Shown here in pieces: positions 46,801 to 57,800 of a stretch of DNA of 64,000 nt. A program made the translations under genes and the position numbers. Origin of the DNA: Haliotis asinina (Eukaryota; Mollusca; Gastropoda; Lepetellida; Haliotidae); assembly GCF_037392515.1 (NCBI RefSeq), contig NC_090288.1, positions 10,895,969 through 10,959,968 on the forward strand, read 5' to 3'. Numbering within the stretch: position 1 is the first letter of the stretch; each line of letters starts with the position of its first letter. Below the pieces are notes generated by a model, which ran no database searches, was not told the origin of the DNA, and was given only the letters and a program-made list of their open reading frames with translations.

Positions 46801-49800
46801 GTGCGTGGATCTGTACCTGGTGACTACTGAGTGTAGTGCGTGGATCTGTACCAGGTGAGTGCTGATTGTAGTGCGTGGATCTGTACCAGGTGAGTACTGA
46901 CTCTAGTGCGTGGATCTGTACCAGGTGAGTGCTGACTGTAGTGCGTGGATCTGTACCAGGTGAGTGCTGATTGTAGTGCGTGGATCTGTACCAGGTGACT
47001 ACTGAGTGTAGTGCGTGGATCTGTACCAGGTGAGTGCTGATTGTAGTGCGTGGATCTGTACCAGGTGAGTGCTGATTGTAGTGCGTGGATCTGTACCAGG
47101 TGACTGCTGATTGTAGTGCGTGGATCTGTACCAGGTGAGTGCTGATTGTAGTGCGTGGATCTGTACCAGGTGAGTGCTGATTGTAGTGCGTCGATCTGTA
47201 CCAGGTGACTACTGAGTGTAGTGCGTAGATCTGTACCAGGTGAGTGCTGATTGTAGTGCGTGGATCTGTACCAGGTGAGTACTGACTCTAGTGCGTGGAT
47301 CTGTACCAGGTGAGTACTGACTCTAGAGCGTGGATCTGTACCGGGTGAATAGAAATTGTAGTGCGTGGATCTGTACCAGGTGACTACTGACTGTAGTGCG
47401 TGGATCTGTACCAGGTGACTGCTGATTGTAGTGCGTGGATCTGTACCAGGTGACTACTGAGTGTAGTGCGTGGATCTGTACATGGTGACTACTGAGTGTA
47501 GTGCGTGGATCTGTACCAGGTGAGTACTGACTGTAGTGCGTGGATCTGTACCAGGTGAGTACTGAGTGTAGTGCGTGGATCTGTACCAGGTGAGTGCTGA
47601 TTGTAGTGCGTGGATCTGTACCAGGTGACTACTGAGTGTAGTGTGTGGATCTGTACCAGGTGAGTACTGACTGTAGTGCGTGGATCTGTACCAGGTGAGT
47701 ACTGCCTGTAGTGCGTGGATCTGTACCAGGTGAGTGCTTACTGTAGTGCGTGGATCTGTACCGGGTGAGTGCTGATTGTAGTGCGTGGATCTGTACCAGG
47801 TGAGTACTGACTGTAGTGCGTGGATCTGTACCTGGTGACTGCTGATTGTAGTGCGTGGATCTGTACCAGGTGAGTACTGAGTGTAGTGCGTGGATCTGTA
47901 CCAGGTGAGTACTGACTGTAGTGCGTGGATCTGTACCAGGTGAGTACTGATTGTAGTGCGTGGATCTGTACCAGGTGAGTACTGACTGTAGTGCGTGGAT
48001 CTGTACCAGGTGAGTACTGATTGTAGTGCGTGGATCTGTACCAGGTGAGTGCTGATTGTAGTGCGTGGATCTGTACCACGTGAGTACTGACTGTAGTGCG
48101 TGGATCTGTACCAGGTGAGTTCTGACTGTAGTGCGTAGATCTGTACCAGGTGAATACTGACTGCAGTGTAGGATCTGTTCCAGGTCACTACTGCCTGTAG
48201 TGTGTGGATCTGTATGAAGAAAGTACTGACTGTAGTGTTTGGACTTGGAGTGTATCCAGTCGGTATGAGCTGTTGTCAATGATATAGAATCAACTCTAGC
48301 AAAGCCTCAGTCCATACTTAAACAAGTGATATGATAGCATCGTTCCATCTCTGATTGGCTGTAAACCTCACTGAAGCAGTTGAACATCTTCCTATTGTAG
48401 TTACACATTTGGGATGATGGCACTCCTATTGAAGAAACACTCCGTGCATTTGATGACCTAGTTCGATGTGGGAAGGTGCGCTACGTCGGTGCCAGCAACG
48501 TGACGGGTTGGCAGCTACAGAAGATAGTCTGTACATCAGAGAAGTTGGGCCTGAACCCCCTTGTCAGCTTACAGGTAAGATCAGATATTGTAGCATGAAA
48601 CGTGGATTGTGACTATGTGTCTTAGCCCACCCAGATGTCAATGGGTACCTCGTGTTGAGAATCAAACCCGTATCTTCAGCGTGACGAGTGAACGCTTTAA
48701 GCATTCGGCTTCCTCACCTTCCCTGAAGTGAAAGAATGGTATAACCATGATGTTTGAAATACAACTAAGTTGTTTTGCTTTCTGTTCTGCAATTCACAGG
48801 TCTAAGAAGGAATGATCCAGTTATACTATAATTATAACCGCTCCAAATTTCAAGACTGGGGGACACTAACCAGTAGTTTATGTAGTAAACAATGATTCAC
48901 AACTTTTGGGTAATGTTTAAGGAGCAGGTACTGAGTGTATGGTAAAGCATTGTATTCACAGCGTTTGAATTATTGTGGATTGGCATATTTATAAGACCTC
49001 AATGTATATTGTTCAGCAACAGTACAGCCTGGTATGTCGTGAGACGGAGTTCGAACCCCTCCAGGTTTGCAAGACGGAAGGAATAGGGGTGCTGCCTTGG
49101 AGCCCTCTCAAGGGGTGAGTTGGGTGTATAAATGGTGCATTGCGTCATCAATCAAATTCTAGGGAAATATCAATGGACAATTTGGCATGAATGAATTAAG
49201 TGGCGATCACTTAACAGTTTTGTGGTGGAGTTTACAGTTCTGTAGTGATGTCCTGGAGATCCCTCAACAATTCTACAGTGATGCCCTGGAGATCCCTCAA
49301 CAGTTCTGTAGTGATGTACTAAAGACCTCGACACGATTTAGTAGTAATGTAAGGGTTGTTAGTCAATACTTCATTAATAGTTTATAAGGATCACTCAGCG
49401 ATTTAGTAACGGTGTCTTGGAGATCTTGCAAACATGGAACAGTTGTTTAGTGGATACCTCGCTTGGTGTGAGTTGACCTGGGTATCACTAAATGGTATAC
49501 CAGTATTCTCGTTGATGTCTTTGCGTGCCAGACCACGAAACATGGAGTAACTCTCTACAGTAAATGTGTCGTTAAATGAAGACCAACAGAGACATCCTCA
49601 CAGAGACAGTGACTATATGAAGGCGTGTTAGTGGTAACGTTGTTGCTCAAATGATTTACGCAGAGGCCTGCTTTCTGGGAAGTACATACGAGACACTCCC
49701 CCAACAAGTGGGCGCCTGGGTTGGGCGAGAGGAGATGTGAAACGAACAAATGAATCCTCTCCAGACTGGAGCTCCATAGAAGGGAATGATCAGATTTGGA

Positions 49801-52800
49801 ACATCATCGACACAGTGCTGGACATCGCAAAGGCACGAGGTACGCACAGCACCTAATAACACCAGATGAATATTATGAATCTGTGATAGACAATCTCAGA
49901 AACTTAGAAGAAGTTACCAATATCCCGGTAGACCGTACAAAAAAACGGAAATACATTGTGACAAACCTGGAAGATGCTATATGAAATACTATTTAGACAC
50001 AACTTGAAACATACGTTTTGTCCACAGACAAATCTGTGGCCCAGGTGTCTCTCCGCTGGCTGCTACAGAAGGACATTGTCCCATCAGTCATCATTGGAGC
50101 CACGACTCTGAAACAGCTTGATGACAACCTGGGAGCTGCAAGTGGCTGGACACTGTCTTCGGAGGAGGTGAGTCTGGAACAGATGGATGACAACTTGGGA
50201 ACTGTTAGAGGCTGGACACTCACTTCTGAGGAGGTAAGTCTGGAACAGATGGATGACAACCTGGGACATGCAAGTGGCTGGGCACTGCCTTCAGAGGTGG
50301 TGTGTCTGGAACAGATGGATGATAACGTGGAAACTGCTTGTGGCTGGAAACTGTCTTCAGAGGAGGTAAGTCTGGAACAGCTGGATGACAACCTGAGAGC
50401 TGCTAGTGGCTGGACACTGTCTTCAGAGGAGGTGTGTCTGGAACAGCTGGATGACAACCTGGGAGGTGCTAGTGGCTGGACACTGTCTTCACAGGAGGTG
50501 TGTCTGGAACAGCTGGATGATAACCTGAGAGCTGCTAGTGGCTGGACACTGTCTTCCGAGGAGGTGTGTCTGGAACAGCTGGATGACAACCTGGGAGGTG
50601 CTAGTGGCTGGACACTGTCTTCAGAGGAGGTGTGTCTGGAACGGATGGATGATAACCGGGAAACTGCTAGTGGCTGGACACTGTCTTCACAGGAGGTGTG
50701 TCTGGAACAGCTGGATGACAACCTGGGAGGTGCTAGTGACTGGACACTGTCTTCAGAGGAGGTAAGTCTGGGACAGCTGGATGACAACCTGGGAGCTGCA
50801 AGTGGCTGGACACTGTCTTCAGAGGAGGTAAGTCTGGAACAGCTGGATGACAACCTGAGAGCTGCGAGTGACTGGACACTGTCTTCAGAGGAGGTGTGTC
50901 TGGAACAGCTGGATGACAACCTGAGAGCTGCGAGTGACTGGACACTGTCTTCAGAGGAGGTAAGTCTGGGACAGCTGGATGACAACCTGGGAGCTGCAAG
51001 TAGTTGGACACTGTCTTGCGAGGAGGTAAGTCTGGAACAGCTGGATGACAACCTGAGAGCTGCAAGTGGCTGGACACTGTCTTCAGAGGTGGTGAGTCTG
51101 TAACAGCTGGAAGACAACCTGGGAGCTGCTAGTGGCTGGACACTGTCTTCAGAGGAGGTGAGTCTGGGACAGCTGGAAGACAACCTGGGAGCTGCTAGTG
51201 GCTGGACACTGTCTTCAGAGGAGGTGAGTCTGTAACAGCTGGATGACAACCTGGGAGCTGCAAGTGGCTGGACACTGTCTTCAGAGGAGGTGAGTCTGTA
51301 ACAGCTGGATGACAACCTGAGAGCTGCAAGTGGCTGGGCACTGTCTTCAGAGGTGGTGAGTCTGTAACAGCTGGAAGACAACCTGAGAGCTGCTAGTGGC
51401 TGGACACTGTCTTCAGAGGAGGTGAGTCTGTAACAGCTGGAAGACAACCTGGGAGCTGCAAGTGACTGGACACTGTCTTCAGAGGAGGTGAGTCTGTAAC
51501 AGCTGGAAGACAACCTGGGAGCTGCAAGTGGCTGGGCACTGCCTTCAGAGGTGGTGAGTCTGTAACAGCTGGAAGACAACCTGGGAGCTGCTAGTGGCTG
51601 GACACTGTCTTCAGAGGAGGTGAGTCTGTAACAGCTGGATGACAACCTGGGAGCTGCAAGTGACTGGACACTGTCTTCAGAGGAGGTGAGTCTGTAACAG
51701 CTGGAAGACAACCTGGGAGCTGCTAGTGGCTGGGCACTGCCTTCAGAGGTGGTGTGTCTGGAACAGATGGATGACAACCAGGAAACTGCTAGTGGCTGGA
51801 CACTGTCTTCAGAGGAGGTAAGTCTGGGACAGCTGGATGACAACCTGGGAGCTGCTAGTGGCTGGACACTGTCTTCACAGGAGGTGAGTCTGGGACAGCT
51901 GGATGACAACCTGGGAGCTGCTAGTGGCTGGACACTGTCTTCAGAGGAGGTGAGTCTGTAACAGCTGGAAGACAACCTGGGAGCTGCAAGTGGCTGGGCA
52001 CTGCCTTCAGAGGTGGTGTGTCTGGAACAGATGGATGACAACCAGGAAACTGCTAGTGGCTGGACACTGTCTTCAGAGGAGGTAAGTCTGGGACAGCTGG
52101 ATGATAACCTGAGAGCTGCAAGTGGCTGGACACTGTCTTCAGAGGAGGTGTGTCTGGAACAGCCTGGATGACAACCTGAGAGCTGCTAGAGGCCGGACAC
52201 TCATTTCAGAGGCGGTAAGTCTGGAACAGATGGATAACAATCTGGACACATTTCTTGTGACTTGCCCCTACCTTCAGAGAAGGTGTGTCTGTAACAGCTG
52301 AGCGACAATTGGGTATTGCTAATAACTGGACACTGTCTTCTAAATAATAAATGGATAGCATCGGAGCTCTTTGAGACTAGACACTGGTCTGTAGGGAGGT
52401 GAAAGCTGAGTGGCAGTCTGGTGCTGCAAACTATAGTGACTGGACAGTCTTCTAAAGATGCGAATCTGGTATAGCATGGTGACGCCGAAGTGGACATTAT
52501 TTTTATTGGGATTGAAGAATGGAAAGCTGGGCGCTGCTCATATCTTAATGAAAATCAGGGTCTCATTGTGATGCGCTCCTCCTTCTGCATGTCAAAGCGT
52601 GCATTACCTTGATGAAATCGGAGACGACGATAAAATACAAAAGAACATCTGGTGAATCATGTGAAGATAAGAATGCACAGACTTACGCTGAATTATGGCA
52701 TTAACTTGTGTCGCCGGTACGTCACATGATAAATTCAAATCGTTCGGGTTTTTTCTATCATGCAGTTTCTCAAGATGACTCTGTTTTTCAGATGGCTCGA

Positions 52801-52914
52801 CTGGACGAAGTGTCGCAACCCGGAGTACCGTATCCATATGAAATTATTTGGAGACTCAACAGGTCTCGGCGCAATCCCTACCAGTCATCGTACCTCGTCT
52901 CCAACTCAGACTGA
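40863..52914 (+). CDS. AKR gene D: NADPH-dependent aldo/keto reductase, 8 exons
   Basis: Exons 40863-40970, 43436-43578, 44683-44824, 48401-48574, 49017-49114, 49664-49839, 50028-50167 and 52792-52914, coding for 367 aa with all phases consistent. Starts [20 protein letters not shown]. Catalytic Asp64 and Tyr69 (FIDTADIY), Lys95 (ATKVRV) and His133 (QLHIWDDG) are present. Exon 4 begins with Leu where other copies have Met. Exon 6 is the most diverged ([10 protein letters not shown]). The cofactor segment is [15 protein letters not shown] soluble AKR reductase by family, substrate unknown. Three introns are inflated by arrays: 22-bp in intron 1, 35-bp exon 3 donor units in intron 3, 66-bp exon 7 donor units in intron 7. 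The frame stays open from exon 7 to 51103. Intron 5 is nearly the reverse complement of gene A's. Poly(A) candidate at 53811-53816, beyond a SINE in the 3' UTR. Confidence 0.92.
42055..43060. repeat. 22-bp CpG-dense minisatellite in gene D intron 1
   Basis: About 45 units of 22 bp containing CATGAACGTAGACGTAACGT. Much of the array alternates between AACGTAT and AAAGTAT forms, giving a 44-bp dimer. Each unit has two or three CpG sites, which stands out in AT-rich intron sequence. Units are degenerate after about 42850. Confidence 0.92.
43960..44440. other. Unexplained GC-rich block in gene D intron 2
   Basis: About 480 bp of higher GC content within AT-rich intron. A 141-codon frame is open on the minus strand (44375-43950) but resembles no protein I recognise. 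It may be an insertion; no terminal repeats were made out. Confidence 0.35.
44825..48190 (+). repeat. 35-bp minisatellite seeded by the exon 3 splice donor (gene D)
   Basis: About 96 units begin exactly at the donor of exon 3 (44824|44825). The unit is GTGAGTGCTGATTGTAGTGC + GTGGATCTGTACCAG: 20 nt of intron and the last 15 nt of the exon. Period 35 is exact over long stretches (lines 420 bp apart are in register). Many units keep CAG|GTGAGT; others have CAG|GTGACT or CTG|GTGACT. In the exon's frame a TGA is met at the start of the second unit, so the array is not coding. The flanking exons (3 at 44683-44824, 4 at 48401) are intact. Confidence 0.95.
48628..48715 (-). mobile_element. tRNA-derived SINE fragment, reversed (gene D intron 4)
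   Basis: Reversed B-box region TTGAGAATCAAACCCGTATC and A-box region GAACGCTTTAAGCATTCGGC. Confidence 0.5.
50168..52210 (+). repeat. 66-bp minisatellite seeded by the exon 7 splice donor (gene D)
   Basis: About 31 units adjoin exon 7 exactly at its donor (50167|50168). A unit is GTGAGTCTGG plus the last ~56 nt of exon 7 (ACAGCTGGATGACAACCTGG through ACACTGTCTTCAGAGGAG). The exon 7 frame stays open for about 14 units, until TAA in a GTCTGTAACAG variant at 51101-51103; that variant is frequent in the right half. Donors at unit ends are mostly GTGAGT or GTAAGT, with some GTGTGT. CTGG is present at both edges of the seed (CTGAA/CTGGAACAG in the exon, GTGAGTCTGG in the intron), fitting a microhomology-mediated first duplication. 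Confidence 0.95.
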
Positions 52915-53575
52915 TCACAACAACCTGCCATGCACAGAGCCACCAGCTGGGCTTGTACGTGAGACATCGCATATCAGAACCATGAAATACCATCCATACA
53001 GAGATTGTGCGCAGAATTATATTGAATGTATCAAATAACTTATCAGCTTTTTCTAGGTCCAGTTATGGATAAATTGAAATGATTTTAGCTGTGAAAATAT
53101 TAAACGCCTAAATGAAAGTCAAAGATGAACATGCTGCCAAACATGAATGCGCACACTGCCACTTCCTTCTAGATATCCAGATCTAAACCCCCACCCAACA
53201 GTTATTGGACGATCTTGATGCAAGCTTGCCATCACGTCTGGAAAAGCCACGGACATGCGCACTACAGGACGAGTGCATAGACATTCCTTTCGCCACATTT
53301 CTTAATAATTGGTTAGAAGGGGCGACGATGACAGGCAGGTCTGGCCATACGAGATATTTATAACAGATGACCTTCATCTTGACATTCCATTCTCCATGTG
53401 TTTCTGGTCTGGTTTTGTCTGGTCTAGACTGGTTTTGTTTACAAACGACATCGTACAGCTAGATGTAATACTGGTGAAACAAATATAAACTCATTATATT
53501 GTTACAATTATACAGAGATTTCTCATGGATGTGGAAAGGGTTTTGTTGCATCTATTTCCGTAATGAACCTATGAC

Positions 53576-53745
53576 GGTGGGGTAATCTAATGGTTAAAGC
53601 GTTCACTCCTCACACAGAAGCCTGGGTTCGATTCGCCACATGGGTACAATGTGTGAAGTCCATTTCTGGTGTTCTCCGCCATAATAGTGCTGGAATATTG
53701 TTGAAAGTGGTGTGAAACTAAACTCGCTTGCTCACTCACAATGAA
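53576..53745 (+). mobile_element. tRNA-derived SINE (3' UTR of gene D)
   Basis: The best-kept copy of this family: A-box-like GTAATCTAATGGTTAAAGCG, B-box GGGTTCGATTCG, body TGAAGTCCATTTCTGGTGTT, then GTGCTGGAATATTGTTGA and a CTCACTCAC tail. It lies before the poly(A) candidate, so it may be part of the D transcript. Confidence 0.7.
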
Positions 53746-54344
53746 CCTCGGTCAGAGACAATGATTTGTGAACTGTGACCAATTTGCTATGATCTGCTGA
53801 TTGTTTGTACAATAAAGATTTGAAACTGTTTTCCCTTTGTTGTTTTTAGTTTTTTTGTTGATTTTTGTTTGTTTGCTTTTATTGCAGAGAACATGTAATC
53901 GGCAGTCCTGTCAAGTTAACCCCAGAAATAGTGACTCAACATGTGGGGATCGACCACGAGAGACAGTGATGTTAAACTTGTTACTGACTGTTTAATTTGT
54001 CTTTGTAAACAGTGAAAACAGGCCATTTTAAAGACCACCATTTATGTTCAGCAATTTCTGTCCTACATTCATTTCATGTTGGTGTATTTGGCCGCCACGC
54101 TCCTATATTGATGCGTGCATGTGCTTCCTCCACTTTCACTTTTTTGCCGTACCCGAACAAATCACTCCTGATGCATGTACACGAGAACATCATATTCATG
54201 TTGTATGAATATCAGTAAAACTCAGTCAGATATTCAAATTGTTGACTTTTGCGTTTCTTTTTCTTTCATAGTATATTCGTTATGTTGATTGTGTGTTCTG
54301 TCGTAAACACGTTCGAGTAATTATCTTTACCAATCATCTAACTA

Positions 54345-54575
54345 TGTGTTTAGTGAGGGTTGGTTTGGTCTTGTTTGGTATTTTATCGCGGCACTCAGCA
54401 TTACATATGACAGCGGTCTGTAAATAATCGAATCTGGACCAGAAATCCACTGATCAACAGCATGAGCATCGATCGACGCAACTGGGATACAGTGACATTT
54501 GTCAACCAAGTCAGCGGATCTAACCACCCATCCCATTAGTCGCCTCTTAACACAAGCATAAGTTTCTGAAGACCA
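54345..54575 (-). mobile_element. Second SINE-like repeat family, reversed
   Basis: On the minus strand it carries GACTAATGGGATGGGTGG, ACAAATGTCACTGTATCCCA, GATGCTCATGCTGTTGATCA and the ACAGACCGCTGTCATATG segment, in the same order as at 14228. Confidence 0.6.
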
Positions 54576-54693
54576 GTTGTAACCCGGATGTGAACGAATC
54601 AGGATGGAAGTTTCGGTATTAAGGAAATACAGACTGTCTTCTGTACGTAAATACTAGAAAAAAGAGAAGGTAGGCTCAGAACATTTCAAACCG

Positions 54694-54699
54694 TTTATT
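54694..54699 (-). terminator. Candidate poly(A) signal of AKR gene E
   Basis: AATAAA on the minus strand, about 140 nt after the stop codon of E. No other support. Confidence 0.4.
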
Positions 54700-54839
54700 T
54701 CATACAGCTCTCGTACACATCAGATGATATAAAGTAATTCTGTAAGGTAACGATCAAGCAACGGACAACAGAACCTCTCAGTGACGATAGGAGGCGAATA
54801 TAGGTGCATAGAGATGAGGAGGGAATGAGTTTGCTGTGA

Positions 54840-57800
54840 TCAGTGTGAGTTGGAGACGAGGTACGATAACTGGTAGGGATTGCGCCGAGACTTGTTGTGT
54901 CTCCAAATCATTTCATATGGATACGGTACTCTGGGTTGAGACACTTCGTCCAGTCGTGCCATCTGAAAAGCATAGTGAACTTGATAATTTGTATGACAAA
55001 CAGAAATCATCTTGTGATTTGATATTGCCTGATGCCTTGTGTAGTGGCAAAATTACGATGAAGTCATAGGACCCTGGGAAATAACCTGAGTAGTTTCCAT
55101 GTTGTAATCTTCCAGTCGTGCCATCTGAAAAGCATGGTTAGGCTAATCATTTGCACAACAGACACGTGAACATATGGTGTTTGATTGACTCATCATGTAC
55201 TAGCAACACTTTGTAAACGTCGTCTTTACATATAAGGGCTATTAATATTAGTTGCCTCTGTTTCGGCCACAGAGTCACCCATTGTGGACACAGCGTCTGG
55301 CGTCACACAACGGCTGGTTGTCAGTCACCTCTCGTAGGCTCACCTCATCTGCAGACAGCGCCCATCCACTATCACGGACTGCTCTAAACGCATCGTCCAG
55401 CCACGAGCAGCTTACGGCCTTTCATCCATCTATCACAGACGTCCCTCCTCAGAAGATTTTGTCCAGCCTGTAGCAGCACCTACGTCGTCCAAAAGCTGTG
55501 CCAGACGTTCCTCCTCTGAAGATATCGCACAGTATCTAGCAGCACCAAAGTGTCCAAAGTTGTGCCAGACTGAACTCAACCCTTAGACACAGCCTTACAA
55601 ACTCACCTCCTCCGATGACAGCGCCCAACCATACCTTGTGGTCATCCATCTGTCTTTTCCTCAGGAGGAAATGTCCACTCACTAGCAGTGTCTAGATTAC
55701 CATCCATATATCACAGACTCACCTCCTCTGAAGACAGTGTCCAGCCACTAGCAGCTCCCAAGTTGTCATCCAGCTGTTCCAGGGATGTGGCTCCGATGAT
55801 TACTGATGGAACAACATCCTTTTGTAGCAGCCAGCGTAGTGACACCTGGGCCATGGACTTCCCTGGTGGAGAAAACGCCATACAGTTTCATACTTTCATC
55901 TTGCTTACCAAACAACTTAACACAAGGTATTATCCTCAGTAGTTACTGGAATTGTTACAATATCTGTTACGTCCGTCACAAGATCTACAGGGTTCATCAC
56001 AGAGTCTACGATGATTTCCATATTGTCTGTCAGATTTCTTACAGAGATGTGTAGTTGTAGTTGTGTGTAAGAAGCATTCGCTCTTAAAACTCTACCTACC
56101 ATGTGTCGTAGCGATGTCCCGCAGTGCATCAATGATGTTCCAGATCTGATTATTCCCTTCCAGAGCGCTCCAGCCTGGCATGGGCTGACCTGCTCGTTTC
56201 TCATCTTCTCTCACCCAACCCAGGCGCCCACTTGTCGGTGGAGAGTCTCTTGTGTACTTCCCAGACAGCAGGCCTCTGTTTAAGTCATCTGTTATGTTTG
56301 ATTACCCATTCTGATCTGCACTAACTGACCTTCTGTTAAGGAATCACACATCTTCACAATATAGCTTATAACCCTCTGACATCGAGAGGATGTTTGATTA
56401 TGCATTTACTGAAGACCTTGATGCAGAGTTACTTCAATCAGGGAAAAGACATTAAACATTCACGTTAATACTAATGCACCATATAGAGATATCCAGGATA
56501 TCTCACCCGTACCGATATCCAGGACATATCACCGGCAAATTTCAAAGACCTCAAGGACACTATTACTTAACTGTGGAGGAATCGTCGAGGCAGTGTATTG
56601 TTCAACGGCCATCTGGACGCCACTGATGTATCTCTGCGTCACCATTACAGAAATACCTAGAACATTTATTCCTCTGTAGCCCAAAGTCCTCCACGCTATT
56701 ATCAGACCTTCAAGTGTGAGTGAATTACCAAACTGAGTTAGTGGGTAGGGTTTTACGATGCTTTTTTCAATATTCAAGCCATACCTCAGCAGGGGACATA
56801 GGGTGTTTAGCTTCACAGATTGTACCCATGTACAGAAACTAACCTGGCTTGACAAGTGAACATCTGGGCTAAAACCGCCCCAAACCTTTCAAATATTAAC
56901 ACCCCATTGAAGGTTCTGCAAGACACCTCTACTGACTGTTGAGGGGTCACCGAGACATCATCACTAAACTGTCACTTGTGTAATGTTCGATAAATATGCT
57001 GCCTGACTATTTGCTTCTTAAATCAGTACACCAATTACAACTCACCCCTTGAGAGGGCTCCAAGGTAGCACACCTAATCCCTCGGTCTTGCACACTTGTA
57101 GGGGTTCGAACTCCGTCTCCCGACACGCCAGGCTATACTGTTGCTGAAAACAATAATGAGTAGCAATATTCGGGTTAAAGTGTAAAATAATAGGTTCATA
57201 TCATCCAGCGTGATGAAGTCCATGTTATAACATCGTTATAATGGCGTTTTTCCAGTTATGTGTTCTAAGAGTGATTGAACCGTTCTTGTCACAATGTCCT
57301 CCCGCAATTTAAAGAATGTTATAATGTTATAATGTTTTACCTGTAAGCTGATACAGGGGTTCAGGCCAAGCTTCTCCGATGTACAGACTATCTTCTGTAG
57401 CTGCCAGCCCACCACGTTGCTGGCACCGATGTAGCGCACCTTCCCACATCGAACCAGGTCATCAAATGCGCGTAGTGTTTCTTCAATAGGAGTACCATCA
57501 TCCCAAAGGTGCATCTGGAAGATGTGACATGATTCCAGCGCACTTAGGAATTGTGTCATTGCCTCGCTATCGTGGGTTTGGATTGGAGAAAAGCGTGAGG
57601 TAAACCTGGTTCCACTTCAGGCAGTACACCTATGTTATTCTGGAAGAGAGCAGTCTTGAGGATCTAACCTGGTACAGGTCCACACACTACAGTCAGTACT
57701 CACCTGGTACAGGTCCACACACTACAGTCAGTACTCACCTGGTACAGGTCCACACACTACAGTCAGTACTCACCTGGTACAGATCCGCACACTACAGTCA

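Larger units (their letters stand above)
52915..54839. other. Convergent intergenic region between AKR genes D and E
   Basis: Holds the 3' UTRs of D (poly(A) candidate 53811-53816) and E (AATAAA on the minus strand at 54699-54694), a tRNA-derived SINE (53576-53745) and a reversed second-family SINE (54345-54575). No coding exon recognised. Confidence 0.6.

Noticed and set aside
44825-48190. The regular 35-bp repeats as a CRISPR array
   Set aside because: There are no unique spacers between repeats, the genome is eukaryotic with introns, and the unit is plainly a copy of an exon-intron boundary.
47454-48279. Open frames with a 35-residue repeat on the minus strand in gene D intron 3
   Set aside because: Same effect of the 35-bp array; antisense and repetitive.
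49993-52041. A 682-codon open frame on the minus strand over gene D's exon 7 array
   Set aside because: Antisense to exon 7 and its repeat; same cause. It has no independent start, domain or splice structure.
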